From Tetranychus cinnabarinus (taxonomy: Eukaryota; Arthropoda; Arachnida; Trombidiformes; Tetranychidae): a stretch of DNA of 64,000 nucleotides. Each line of letters opens with the position of its first letter. Position 1 is the first letter of the stretch. Shown in pieces: positions 1-10,437 of the stretch. Both the position numbers and the translations under genes were made by a program. Under the pieces are notes generated by a model. The model ran no database searches. It saw only the letters and a program-made list of their open reading frames with translations, and was not told the origin of the DNA. The DNA is taken from contig WHVY01000003.1 of assembly GCA_022266195.1 (NCBI GenBank), positions 11,036,001 through 11,100,000 of the forward strand. The letters run 5' to 3'.

Positions 1-855
1 TACATCTGGATTAAGACATTCTCCAAAAATGCGAAGAGTCCCTCCAGCATCAGGTCCATTTTGTTGTAAAAGTTGAAGCTTTTTTTCAAGCTTTTGTTTT
101 CTTCTTCTTTTCATGACAGCTTCCGGATTAGAAATACTTCGAGTGAAACAAGTTTCAGGCAACTCATCATAAAGTTTTCCAGCAAGGCTACTTTCTTTCG
201 ATTCTTCATTCTTCTCTTTCTTTTTCTTATCCTTCTTTCCACTTTTTGATAATTTTCGGGTTAATGTACCAGATTCTCCAGTTGACTTTTCATCAATCCT
301 TTTCAATAAAAATCTTCCTTCTCTATCATCTTTGTGCCAATTAAGTTGAACCAACAATGGCCTTTCATCATCTTCAAGTTTACGCTCTTCACCATTTTCG
401 TGGATTTCATATAATCCATACTGTGGAACTGACAGCATCTTAATATCAGCTCTAAACTTTTCAATTAAAGAATCTATAACATCTAAAGTTGTTGCATTGC
501 TACAAACACGGACACACTTTGTAGCAACTTTCTGACCCGCATCCTGGTAACAAAAACGCATAACTCCACAAAATTCACCATTCTGTCATTTCAAAAAAAG
601 ACAACAATTTGTAAACAAATAATTAGAATGGCAAAAGACAGATAAAGACAGAGATACATAGGAACAGGGAAGACAGAGAAAGAGACAGAGAAAGAGACAG
701 AAAGAGCTAAGGGAAAAGGGAAAAGGGAAAAAGGAAGATAAACAAGAAAAAAGAATAATGAATAAGTCAAAACTTACTTCATTTGGTAAACTTAAAGCAA
801 ATAGCTCAACTCGATTTATATTCCATTGGTTTATTAAACTCACTAGATCATCCAT
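1..855 (-). CDS. Afadin (canoe) N-terminal part, duplicate copy, cut by window edge
   Basis: This is the 5' part of an afadin-like gene running leftward out of the window. Exon 1 is 855-778 (26 codons from MDDLVSLINQW). The intron is 777-583 (GTAAGT...CAG). Exon 2 runs from 582 to the edge in an open frame of exactly 194 codons. The product has the first Ras-association (RA) domain (about residues 27-125), a basic linker, and the start of the second RA domain (GGTLRIFGE, about residue 205). Afadin links nectins and Ras/Rap GTPases to actin at adherens junctions. The DNA is almost identical, in inverted orientation, to the gene starting at 4333; I saw only one synonymous change in the first part of exon 2 and small indels in the intron. 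Whether this copy goes on to FHA, DIL and PDZ domains cannot be seen. It may be the full-length parent. Confidence 0.85.
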
Positions 856-950
856 AATTAATTAAACAATAAACTAAAATTGTCAGATCAAATTAACTTG
901 AAATAATTATAAAAATGAAAAAAAAACTGAAAGTATTCCAACTATGCTGG
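1..950 (-). repeat. Left arm of inverted segmental duplication
   Basis: Read on the minus strand, this arm matches 4236-5174 nearly base for base, including the afadin 5' flank, exon 1, intron and start of exon 2. Similarity stops near 950, about 95 bp upstream of the start codon. The left arm is open at the window edge (position 2 pairs with about 5174), so the duplication is at least about 0.95 kb. Confidence 0.93.
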
Positions 951-1094
951 TTGGGTGAGACTGAAGAAGTAACCGTCGGCTGACTCTCGTCAAACAAGTT
1001 GTTACTTATGGTCAACCTAGCTCGAAACCAAGGAAACCTGCAAGCGGCATTTTAGAAAAGATGTTTGGAGCCATTAGTGCCAAGGTTTAAATAT

Positions 1095-1450
1095 CAAGTT
1101 AATGGCAGGTTCTAACCTTATGATAAATTTTTGAGAAAACCTGATCAAGGTTAAGGGTAAGGGTTAAATGTATAAGGTTATGAGAAATTATTATAACGGG
1201 TTTCAACCAAATCATATGTTAGACAACATAAGGTTATTTCCTATCATCTTAGGTCAGCCTTAAATACCAGATTCAACCAATAACTGAGTGAATCAAACTA
1301 AAACCATCCTAGTTAAGAGATGAACGAGTTAACTTTTACTTTAACTCTTTCGATTTGTAACCTTCGAACCATGATTCTGACCTCCAAACAGACTCATCTA
1401 ACCTTGGTTTGTAAATAAATTAGGTTAAGGGTTTCAAAGGTTGTAAAATT
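1095..1450 (-). repeat. Modular dispersed repeat, copy 1 (minus)
   Basis: About 340 bp copy of a repeat module found at least eleven times in the window. In reverse complement it runs from CTTTGGAACCTTTAACCTGA through GGTTCGAAGGTTACAAATCG and CCCTTACCCTTAACC to TCACAAATGTATCAACATAAGG. It is rich in AACC and AAGG words. I see no coding capacity and no recognisable transposon ends. The part beyond it (1450-1520) also occurs, inverted, at 8577-8690. Confidence 0.85.
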
Positions 1451-2004
1451 AATGCTTCTTGATATATCCTGGTTGATTTGTGCGTTAGTTTGAAGTTTAC
1501 ACATTAGTTGCGATCAAATGAGTATATCTCTTCATGATTTGTTTTATCATGTATTTCTTTATATTAATCAGGTTAATTGAACCTCGTCCAAATCAGTTTA
1601 TTATCGTAGATTGCATTAATGAACGGAATTTGATTGTAAAACGTAAACTATGGTCAAGTGCCTTGAAATTCAGTAATTTAGATTCTCACAATATCAGTGC
1701 ATTAAGTCCAAGCAATATAAATGTAGGCCTCACGTTGTTACACTTCATCTTGTAAAGAAACTTGACCTTGTTAAGGCTCTTAAGGGTAAGAGTTTAAAAT
1801 ATGTGGTTAAATCAATGCTACCTAAAATTGCATTGCCAAAATTTCTCAGGTAAAAGATAACATAACTAAAGAAACATTTAGGTCAACTGTATAGAGGTAA
1901 GGTTTTGTTAAGGTAACGGTTGTATCCTAGGCTACCTGTTCGTCAACCTCAAAATTATAAACAAATGTTTTCTTTAATTAAGTCTCTCTATTTACAGTTG
2001 AATT

Positions 2005-2763
2005 ATGTTTCTTTCAAATGCATCAGAAAAAAATCATAAACAAACTACTTCGATGATGAATAATACAAATCATATAAATCGTGATCATTTTGCAATCGGT
2101 GGACTAGAAGATGATCTGATAAACTCGGATCTAGAATCATTTAGTTTGTCACCAAAATCCCGGAGTGAAACTCGTCAAACCAGACGAAATGCTGAATCTA
2201 CCATTGAACTACCCAATGACATTATGGCATCTGATAATCCTCTTACCCACATATTTGGAGATGGTTCAAATGAAATGGTCAGTACATTTTCCATGAACTA
2301 GTTTTCCCTTGAAACTAATTTCTTGTCTTTCTTTTCTTTCTAGACACGAGTTGATGGACGGAGAAGGCGAGGATCTCTTTTTGAAGATGACCAAACAGAT
2401 GATTTCAGATCATCTCGTATCTTCTCTGTCAAAGCATCTGTCAATCGACCTCGTGAATTGGAATCAGATGAGAACGAGACAATTCCATTTATTCCAGATA
2501 TTGATGAACTTGATGATCCAATAAGCAAAGGGCCTCAAGATTTTGTTGACAATTTTGTTGTTAACAAATTAATAAGCCTACAAGAGCTTGAAAAGGATAT
2601 AATTAAACATCAAGCCTTTTCAAATCTTTGTGGAGTCGATTCGTCCATATTATCATCAAGACTGGTCTCACAGGGTCAAGTCAAAGAAGATGATGTTCCA
2701 TGGACCTGGGACAGTTTGATTTCTGAAGTTGCATCTTACATTGAGAGGAAAGATGACGAGTAA
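2005..2763 (+). CDS. IFT43: Intraflagellar transport protein 43 homologue
   Basis: Two exons: 2005-2277 (ends GAA ATG) and 2344-2763, joined by a 66-bp GTCAGT...TAG intron, giving 230 aa against a little over 200 in vertebrate IFT43. IFT43 is a small subunit of the IFT-A complex, which drives retrograde transport and ciliary membrane cargo entry. Supporting features are the acidic, low-complexity N-terminus, the basic TRVDGRRRRGSLF block, the IPFIPDIDEL motif (family IPVIPDLEE) at mid-length, and the C-terminal motif VKEDDVPWTWDSLISEV, which matches the family REDDVGWDWDHLFTEV. A pyrimidine-AG site (TATTTACAG, near 1996) just before the start suggests a 5' UTR intron. The gene sits between the two inverted afadin 5' ends, and a broken inverted remnant of it lies at 8401-8690. 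Confidence 0.88.
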
Positions 2764-2824
2764 CTAAGGCTCAAGTAGACGACACAAACCAATTTAGATG
2801 AGATTATTGATAAAGAATCATTAA

Positions 2825-2830
2825 AATAAA
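2825..2830 (+). terminator. Poly(A) signal AATAAA after IFT43
   Basis: Canonical AATAAA about 60 bp downstream of the IFT43 stop codon. Confidence 0.5.
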
Positions 2831-4235
2831 TTGAGAATCGTTTAAGGAAACTTACTTGCTTGAAGATCCTCAAAAAATTATAATCTTATGATAAAAATGA
2901 CCGAATTTCAATTCCTAAAACTTGCCATGACATTCTGTGAATGATTTGGGATAATCTTTCGTATTCAAGATCATCAGTATCAACAATTATTCTGGAGTTA
3001 ATCTTTTTCTTGTGAATGTAAACATTTACATTTCTCAAGTTATAAGATCTTTTTACATGTTATCGTTATATTGGTTATTGTTGCACCAGTAATAAGCGAG
3101 TTCCCACGATTTGCTTCTTCAAAATACATTCAATAACAAACAATATCAAACAACAATACCAAATACCGTGCATATTTTACAAATCATTAAATGATGATCA
3201 AAATTGATAAATGATTTTTAATCGAATAACCGTCCGATAAAAAGGTTGGTCATTATAATTCAGTTTCACTCATAAAAAATGAAAATGAAGCCGAGTACAA
3301 CTGAATAGCTCAAAGACCACGCCACGGGTGCCATACTTATAATAGCTTGACAAGCTTAATTGGTTAACTTTCCCATGCTTCAATATTAACATTCTTAAGG
3401 TAACTACAAATAGTCAGCATAAGCTTGACCAAAGCTAAGGCAAACATTCCTGAGTAACCATCCTCCAAACGAAACGAGGATATAGTGAGGTCATCAGCTT
3501 ACATGTTTAAATGTTGCCCTCTTTAAGTGACATCTAAACGGTTAGTCTAGGTTTAACCAGAGCGAAGGCAATTATACTGAGGTCAATCATTTCCACACCC
3601 AACTTGGCCAACACATCAATCCTCTTCATTCATTTACATGTAATGTGGTTTTTTCATGTTTTGTTGTCCTTATTTTGAATACATTGAGCTCGACAATTAT
3701 AATGAAAAGAGTTCACAATCATTCGTGTATTAATTGTTTAAAAATGAAAATCTCTACTTCACTTTTCAGTTGCGACAAGAATCAGGAAAAATCAAATTTC
3801 CAGAAGATCATTTTACAGTAATTATTAATAGTTCCAGTTCTCCAAATCGTTTGAATCATGTAAATTTTGAACACAATGATTACAATTGAATCACTGAAAG
3901 AGCAGTGAGTGTACAGAGTGAAAAATGTTTAAAGGTTAACATAACCATAAACAATTGATTCAAATCACCTGAAAAATTTGATTTCCTAGTCAAAAACAAC
4001 ATTTTTACCGTTTCAGGTATTTCTCTTATTTTGAATAGAAAGAGATGAAAGAGATATTTTGCGAAAGGGTCAATAGAAAGAGTATTTACATGTAAACTGC
4101 TGGGTTAAGATTCGATTTTGAGATTTGATATTCGATTAATCGATCATTATCAACGCCTCTATGCTAAAGTCAGTTGAGCCAAAACTTTTCCTGCCTGCTA
4201 AATGCCACATAGCAGACATTTTTTCCCATCAGCTT
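2831..4235 (+). other. Intergenic spacer, no gene seen
   Basis: AT-rich sequence between IFT43 and the afadin-like gene. No ORF with recognisable similarity and no clear repeat. The first 60 bp are also present, inverted, at about 8405-8475. The last few hundred bases are the likely promoter side of the afadin-like gene but differ from the equivalent flank of the left copy. Confidence 0.5.
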
Positions 4236-5174
4236 TGCACTGCATAGTTGAAATACTTTCAGTTTTTTTTCATTTTTATAATTATTTCAAGTTAATTTGA
4301 TCTGACAATTTTAGTTTATTGTTTAATTAATTATGGATGATCTAGTGAGTTTAATAAACCAATGGAATATAAATCGAGTTGAGCTATTTGCTTTAAGTTT
4401 ACCAAATGAAGTAAGTTTTGACTTATTCATTATTCTTTTTTCTTGTTTATCTTCCTTTTTTCCCTTTTCCCTTTTCCCTTTGCTCTTTCTGTCTCTTTCT
4501 CTGTCTCTGTTCCTATTTGTCTCTGTCTTTATCTGTTTTATTTGCCATTCTAATTATTTGTTTACAAATTGTTGTCTTTTTTTGAAATGACAGAATGGTG
4601 AATTTTGTGGAGTTATGCGTTTTTGTTACCAAGATGCGGGTCAGAAAGTTGCTACAAAGTGTGTCCGTGTTTGTAGCAATGCAACAACTTTAGATGTTAT
4701 AGATTCTTTAATTGAAAAGTTTAGAGCTGATATTAAGATGCTGTCAGTTCCACAGTATGGATTATATGAAATCCACGAAAATGGTGAAGAGCGTAAACTT
4801 GAAGATGATGAAAGGCCATTGTTGGTTCAACTTAATTGGCACAAAGATGATAGAGAAGGAAGATTTTTATTGAAAAGGATTGATGAAAAGTCAACTGGAG
4901 AATCTGGTACATTAACCCGAAAATTATCAAAAAGTGGAAAGAAGGATAAGAAAAAGAAAGAGAAGAATGAAGAATCGAAAGAAAGTAGCCTTGCTGGAAA
5001 ACTTTATGATGAGTTGCCTGAAACTTGTTTCACTCGAAGTATTTCTAATCCGGAAGCTGTCATGAAAAGAAGAAGAAAACAAAAGCTTGAAAAAAAGCTT
5101 CAACTTTTACAACAAAATGGACCTGATGCTGGAGGGACTCTTCGCATTTTTGGAGAATGTCTTAATCCAGATGT
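4236..5174 (+). repeat. Right arm of inverted segmental duplication
   Basis: Inverted partner of 2-950. It covers about 97 bp of 5' flank, exon 1, the intron and the first 194 codons of exon 2 of the afadin-like gene. The two arms enclose about 3.3 kb that contains IFT43. Confidence 0.93.
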
Positions 5175-7038
5175 TCCTTACAAGACGCTGCTACTTTCAG
5201 CTAAAGACACAGCCCGCTATGTAGTTCAACAAATTTTGGAAAAATACAAAGAAATTGGTAATTTCCAAGAAGCTGAACCTGCTTCTAGCTATTGTTTAGT
5301 TTTGGTAATTGAGCCTCCTCAAGATAGATTAATACAATATATTCTAGATGACAATGATTGTCCATTAGCTATCAAACAAAAACATAATCCTGCACGAGGT
5401 CAACTAACTTTTCATATAAGGAAAAGATCTGCTGATTGTCAGCCTCAAATAACACCAGGATCACCACAAGTTCCATCGCAAATTCCATCACAACTCCCAC
5501 CACAAGTTCCAACACAACAACTCCCACCACAAGTTCCACCACAATTCCCTCCACAACTCCCTCCACAGATTCCATTACAACTTCAATCACAGCTTCCACT
5601 TCAAATTCCAGTACAACTTCCAACACAAGTTTCATCACAACTTCCATCACAGTCATCACAGTCATCACAATCATCGCCTCAATTAGCCCTCCAATCTCAT
5701 TCGATGCGAAAAATGACACAATCACATTCAATGTTGCCTCCACCTTATCATCATACCATAGATCTTGGTCATAGAATTTATGACAATTTGCATGGTGTTG
5801 CATCATCGTCTATGAGCCATTTTCCATCACCATCACCATCACCTGTGCCTTTCACAATTCAGCTACGAAAAAGTGGTAGTGGTTTAGGTTTCAGCATTGT
5901 CGCTGCTCGAAGTTTAAGGACAGGTCAAATAGGAATTTATGTAAAATCTATTATCAAAGGCGGCACTGCTGACCTAGATGGACGTCTCCAACCTGGAGAC
6001 CAACTATTATCAGTAAATAATCATTCACTTATCGACATGCCTCAAGAAAAAGCTGCAAAATTGATGACTCAATCTTCTATCGTAAGATTAGAAGTAGCAA
6101 AACAAGCAGCTTATTATAATGGACTTGCTACTTTCCTCAACGAAGTTCAAAGGGCTACTCCTCAGCTACCATCACAGCTACCAGCACAGCTACCACCTCA
6201 ATTACCCCCTCAACTACCACCTCAATTACCCCCTCAATACCCAGCACATCTTCCACCTCAGCTAGCACATCAACAACTGCATCTACAACAACAGCTACTA
6301 CAACAACAACAACCGCATATGCATCCACACCAGATGCAACCACAGCATATGCAACAACATCAACAACCTCACCAACAACCTCACCAACAACCTCATCAAC
6401 AACCTCATCAACAACCTCATCAACAACCTCATCAACAACCTCACCAACAACCTCACCAACAACCTCACCAACAACCTCACCAACAACCTCACCAACAACC
6501 TCACCAACAACCACATCAACATCAACAACCAAATCAACAACTTCACCAACAAACACATCAACATCAACAGCATTATCAACAAACACATCAACATCAGCAG
6601 CATTATCAACAACCTCATCAACAACCACATCAACATCAACAACAGCAACCAAATCAACAACCAAATGAGCAACTACATCAACAACAGCAACAACAAATCC
6701 AGCAACCAAATCAACAGCAACATCAACAACCAAATCAACAACCAAATGAGCAACTACACCAACAACAATCACAGCAAGTGAATCCTCATCACCCCTTAAT
6801 TAACTGTGCTTCCTTGCTGAAAGAAATTAGTGAGGCTCTTGAAATGGAAGATGAAAATGACCCAGCAAAGAATTTCCAAAGTTATGGTCCAAATGTTATT
6901 GGCGCCCATGAAATTTATAAAGATCCTAGAGAAAGAATCGAGGCTGAAAAAATGAAAACTCAACCTCAGAAGAAAATTATTGCTGGCCCTGAGAAGCTCA
7001 CTTTTAAAGAAAAGTTGCAATTATTCGCTGAAGAATAA
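4333..7038 (+). CDS. Afadin-like protein without FHA and DIL domains
   Basis: Exon 1 is 4333-4410, exon 2 is 4594-7038; the intron is 4411-4593 (GTAAGT...CAG); 840 aa. Order: RA1 (about 27-125, with VQLNWHKDDREGRFLL as in afadin), Lys-rich linker, FTRSISNPEAVMKRRRKQK (a conserved afadin segment), RA2 (about 205-300), a Pro/Gln tract, a PDZ domain (about 425-510; GSGLGFSIVAAR carboxylate loop), a second Pro/Gln tract, a PHQQ minisatellite, and an afadin-like C-terminus (KDPRERIEAEK, PEKLTFKEKLQLF). Afadin normally carries FHA and dilute (DIL) domains between RA2 and PDZ, and both are absent. The rest is one 2.4 kb exon. The product could bind Ras/Rap and nectin-type tails but lacks the middle region. 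It may be a truncated paralogue of a full-length gene to the left of the window. Confidence 0.85.
6361..6516 (+). repeat. 12-bp coding minisatellite (Pro-His-Gln-Gln)
   Basis: About 13 tandem copies of the 12-mer CAACAACCTCAC/T inside the afadin-like exon 2, encoding PHQQ repeats. Degenerate CAA/CAT-rich sequence continues to about 6775. The copies are nearly identical, so the array is young or homogenised and its length probably varies between individuals. Confidence 0.9.
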
Positions 7039-7067
7039 AGAGAGAAATATTGATTTTTAGTTTCATG

Positions 7068-7900
7068 TTAAAAAATGAAGATGCATTTATATTCTATCTT
7101 GATTTTTGCAAAGCCTTTTAATTTAATGGACCAACATTGAAGTCCACCGTTGAAAAATAAATTGAGAGCAAGCAGAAACAATCCAAATTGCCTCCAATTT
7201 ACTTTGTAATTCGTTTTTTGCAAGCTAATGTAAAGTATAATAATAAGACTCGATCCTGTTACCGCTAAACTAAAAGTTAATGCAATAAAAAGAATCCTAT
7301 TGTAAGAAGAAATACAATTATTTAAATAAATACAATGATGGTCAAGATTGGCAATACATCGATTGCAATAAGAGCAATGCTTTGTTCCTATTTCTTGAAT
7401 AATTTTACATGTATGGCAAAGTTTAACACTAAAATAAGGAATCCCAGGTAATTTGATTCTTTCTTTAGACTTTGATTCACTAATTTCTTAATTTCTTCTT
7501 TCAATTTCGATGCAGAGACTAATTTAGCTTCTAATACTTTTTTTATATTCAGTGAATTAGGCTGAACATCTAAGACCTGGTTGCCAAATCAAATCATGGT
7601 ATCAGTTTGGTATCAAATCATAAACATGAGTATTTTCGTATTGGGCCCACAAGCTATTTTAGCCGGAATGGAAGCTGATACACTATTTTCCAGTAGAGCT
7701 GCGGTAATACATGTATCATGTGAACCTGAGTTTGAGGAAAAGTTAAATTAATAAAAATTGTTCCACAGTCAGTTTGCTGCAACCAATTTACCAAATTTTG
7801 AAACCCAATGAATGGGTGCATAACCTTTGGAATCAAACTGAAATAAAATATCGGAATCATATTCCTCAATCCAATTTAAAAGGTCACCAGACGTGAAGTT
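7068..7900 (-). pseudogene. Decayed ankyrin-repeat DHHC palmitoyltransferase (ZDHHC17/13-like)
   Basis: On the minus strand from about 7497 to the stop at 7068-7070 there is an open frame with the zinc-finger DHHC signature: CHTC, then KHCSYCNRC, then LDHHC (DHHC codons at 7343-7332), then NNC, followed by two hydrophobic segments. This is the catalytic core of a protein S-acyltransferase, in which the DHHC Cys carries the acyl intermediate. Further upstream (about 7900-7790) is an ankyrin-type piece, DSKGYAPIHWVSKFG. Ankyrin plus DHHC is the HIP14 (ZDHHC17/ZDHHC13) arrangement. The pieces lie in different frames with stops between them (for example near 7490 and 7785), and only about one ankyrin unit is left, so it reads as a pseudogene. 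The downstream catalytic ORF is intact, so an unseen intron structure cannot be fully excluded. Its end lies 30 bp from the stop of the afadin-like gene. Confidence 0.62.
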
Positions 7901-8054
7901 TTACCAATCGATTCGGGAAATAGACTTTTGTTGTCACCTTTCGTTACCATTTGTGTCGAAATCGATGGTTTGAATTAAACAATACTAGATTGTATTGGTC
8001 TTTTTGTTTTACAATATTATCTTGACAGTGAGGATTCCATACAATTCAATGATG

Positions 8055-8395
8055 TGCTGTTTAGTTCTGTTGCTGCATTTGAATATCAAATATAACAAAT
8101 AATCGAAATGTCAAGTAACGATTGGAGAAAAGTCTCTCGGTGTAGCAGTTGAGTTATGAAAAAGTTTTGAGGATTGAATCTACATGCCAATGATTCGGAA
8201 TTGAATTTAGACGATTTGCAATTTAACGATTTTCTCTGTTGTGGCATTTAGTTATCAAATGTAACAACTAATTAGCACAATAAACGAAATGTTAAGTACT
8301 GATTGAAGAGTCTCTCAATTCAGCAAATTGAGTCATGAAAAAGTTTCTAGGGTTAAATCTACTTGGTAAGTATTTGGAATTGCACTTTAAACATT
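8055..8395. repeat. Two diverged tandem copies of a ~170-bp unit
   Basis: About 8060-8220 and 8231-8395 resemble each other. Both carry in order a GTTGTGGCATTT-like segment, a TATCAAATATAACAA segment, CGAAATGTYAAGTA, AGTCTCTC, TTGAGTYATGAAAAAGTTT and GGAATTG. No ORF. Nothing else is recognised between 7901 and 8400. Confidence 0.6.
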
Positions 8396-8400
8396 TTTTC

Positions 8401-8690
8401 ATAAGATTATAATTATTTTTGAAAATCTTCAAGCAAGTAAGTTTACTCGAGCGATTCTTAATTTATTTTGAAATTAAATCTCTCGTTTTAATCTGATTCT
8501 AATTCATATGGTCGATTGACAGATGCCTTGACAGAGAAGACGCGAGATGATCTGAAATCATCTGTTTGATCGCAATCTAATGTTTAAACTTCAAATTAAC
8601 GCATAAATCAACCAGGATATTTCAAGTAGCAATAACTTCCAACCTTTGAACCTTTAACCTAATTTATTTACAAACCAAGTCTAGATGAGT
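8401..8690 (-). pseudogene. Inverted, deleted remnant of IFT43 and its flanks
   Basis: Reverse-complement blocks of the IFT43 locus in collinear order. 8405-8475 matches the 3' flank (about 2820-2890). 8482-8568 matches exon 2 (about 2393-2480, codons around SSRIFSVKASVNRP). 8577-8690 matches the 5' region (about 1395-1515). The rest of exon 2, the intron and exon 1 are missing, so it cannot make IFT43. It is the remnant of the second IFT43 expected from the inverted duplication of the afadin-IFT43 block. Confidence 0.8.
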
Positions 8691-8964
8691 CAGCTAGTCA
8701 GCTAACTAGTCAAGACGGAGACTTTAAAGTAGCTTAAAATCAATTGGCCTTTTGGGTATTTACTGACAAGAAATGTTCAAATTTGTTTACTCAATTTAAT
8801 CACAACGTTTTGGGTGATTGCTGTGGATTTACTCGCATTAAGATAATGGAATAAGAAGAGATTTGAAAAGTTAGTGGTTTTGTAGAGTCTTAAAAATACC
8901 GATCGATATTGAGATTGATATTGAAGGCCGCATTAAGATGTTGATTCAAAGCCCGAAAAAGCTT

Positions 8965-9305
8965 AACCCTTTGGAACATTTAACCTGATTTCTCCATCAA
9001 ACCAAGGTTAGATGAGTCTGTTTGGAGGTCAGAATCATGGTTCGAAGGTTACAAATCGAAAGAGTTAAAGTAAAAGTTAACTCGTTCATCTCTTAACTAG
9101 GATGGTTTGTTAGTTTGATTCACTCAGTTATTGGTTGAATCTGGTATTGAAAGGCTGACCTAAGATGATAGGGAATAACCTTATGTTACCTTACATATGA
9201 TTTGGATGTAACCCGTTATAAATAGTTTCCCATAACCTTATACCTTTAACCCTTACCCTTAACCTTGATCAGGTTCTCACAAATGTATCAACATAAAGCT
9301 AAACC
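8965..9305 (+). repeat. Repeat module, copy 2
   Basis: About 340-bp module, from AACCCTTTGGAACATTTAACC to CACAAATGTATCAACATAA. Followed by a spacer (TTTCACTCTTAAAGATCG and onward) that is also found, inverted, at about 25200-25340. Confidence 0.85.
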
Positions 9306-9694
9306 TTTCACTCTTAAAGATCGTATTAAATATGTAGCTTTTTATTATGAAAAGATATAAATCACACAAAATTTAAGTTAATAATATTTGAAACAATGAA
9401 ATTAGCATTTTGTAGAACGAATAGATTGAACATAACTTTCAAAAATTATTCATGATAAAATTAAAGAACAATTTAGTTTGTTTTATTATACTAGACATTA
9501 TAGTAGATAGTAATTAAGAATTGAGTTGATTGTCTTTGGAAATAATAAACACGGAGTAAGGATCGTCATTAATTAATCAAAATTAGAAAAAAAATTATTC
9601 ATTGGACCTGTAGCAATTCAGGAATCAACCTGAGTCAATATTATTGAGTGGACTGTAAGTTATTGAAGAAGATACTTTTTAATACATCAGTTTT

Positions 9695-10065
9695 CAACCC
9701 TTTGGAACCTTTAACCTGATTTTTTCCCAAACCAAGGTTAGATGAGTCTGTTTGGAGGTCAGAATCATGGTTCGAAGGTTACAAATCGAAAGAGTTAAAG
9801 GGAAAGTTAACTCGTTCAGCTCTTAACTAAGGATGGTTTGAGTTTGATTCATTCATTTATTGGTTGAATCTGATATTTAAAGGCTGGCCTAAGATGCTTC
9901 GAATAACCTTATGCCATCTTACATATGATTTGGTTGTAACCCATTTTAATAGTTTCCCATAGATAACCTTATACCTTTAACCCTTACCCTTAACCTTGAT
10001 CAGGTTTCTCACAAATGTATCAACATAAGGTTAGAACCTTCCATTAACTTGATATTTAAACCTTG
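9695..10065 (+). repeat. Repeat module, copy 3
   Basis: Second module of long copy A, close in sequence to copy 2 and to copies at 18104 and 18836. Confidence 0.85.
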
Positions 10066-10437
10066 ACACTAGTAGCTCTTTATTAAGCATTGATATTTTG
10101 AATCTTAAAACAATTAGATCCTGAATAATTGAAAAAAAATCTAAAATTTAATGGTTTATAAAAGTAAGATTGAAAGTTATGGCAAGATTCGGGAGACATC
10201 ATTTAATAAATGAATGAGTATAACATTGTAAGATCAGTACAGTTCCGATTGTCTCAAATAAATTAGTCTTGATATTAAATGTTTTAAGAAAATCATTAAT
10301 TAGTCAATTGATGAATTCCAATAATTAGTTACACTAAATGAATATGAAAAGGTCAATTCCACCAAAATTTAGCATATTTCCAGGCGTATTTCATTAGCAA
10401 TCTCTAAGTTAGTGAAAGGGTTAAGACTAAATGGGTG

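Noticed and set aside
6155..6772. Antisense 205-codon Val/Asp-rich frame and related antisense frames
   Set aside because: Mirror of the CAA/CAT-rich minisatellite in the afadin-like gene; no domain and no splice context.
9040..9070. GGTTCGAAGG as a tRNA B-box or SINE promoter
   Set aside because: No A-box at the right distance, no cloverleaf and no poly(A) or simple-repeat tail in the modules.
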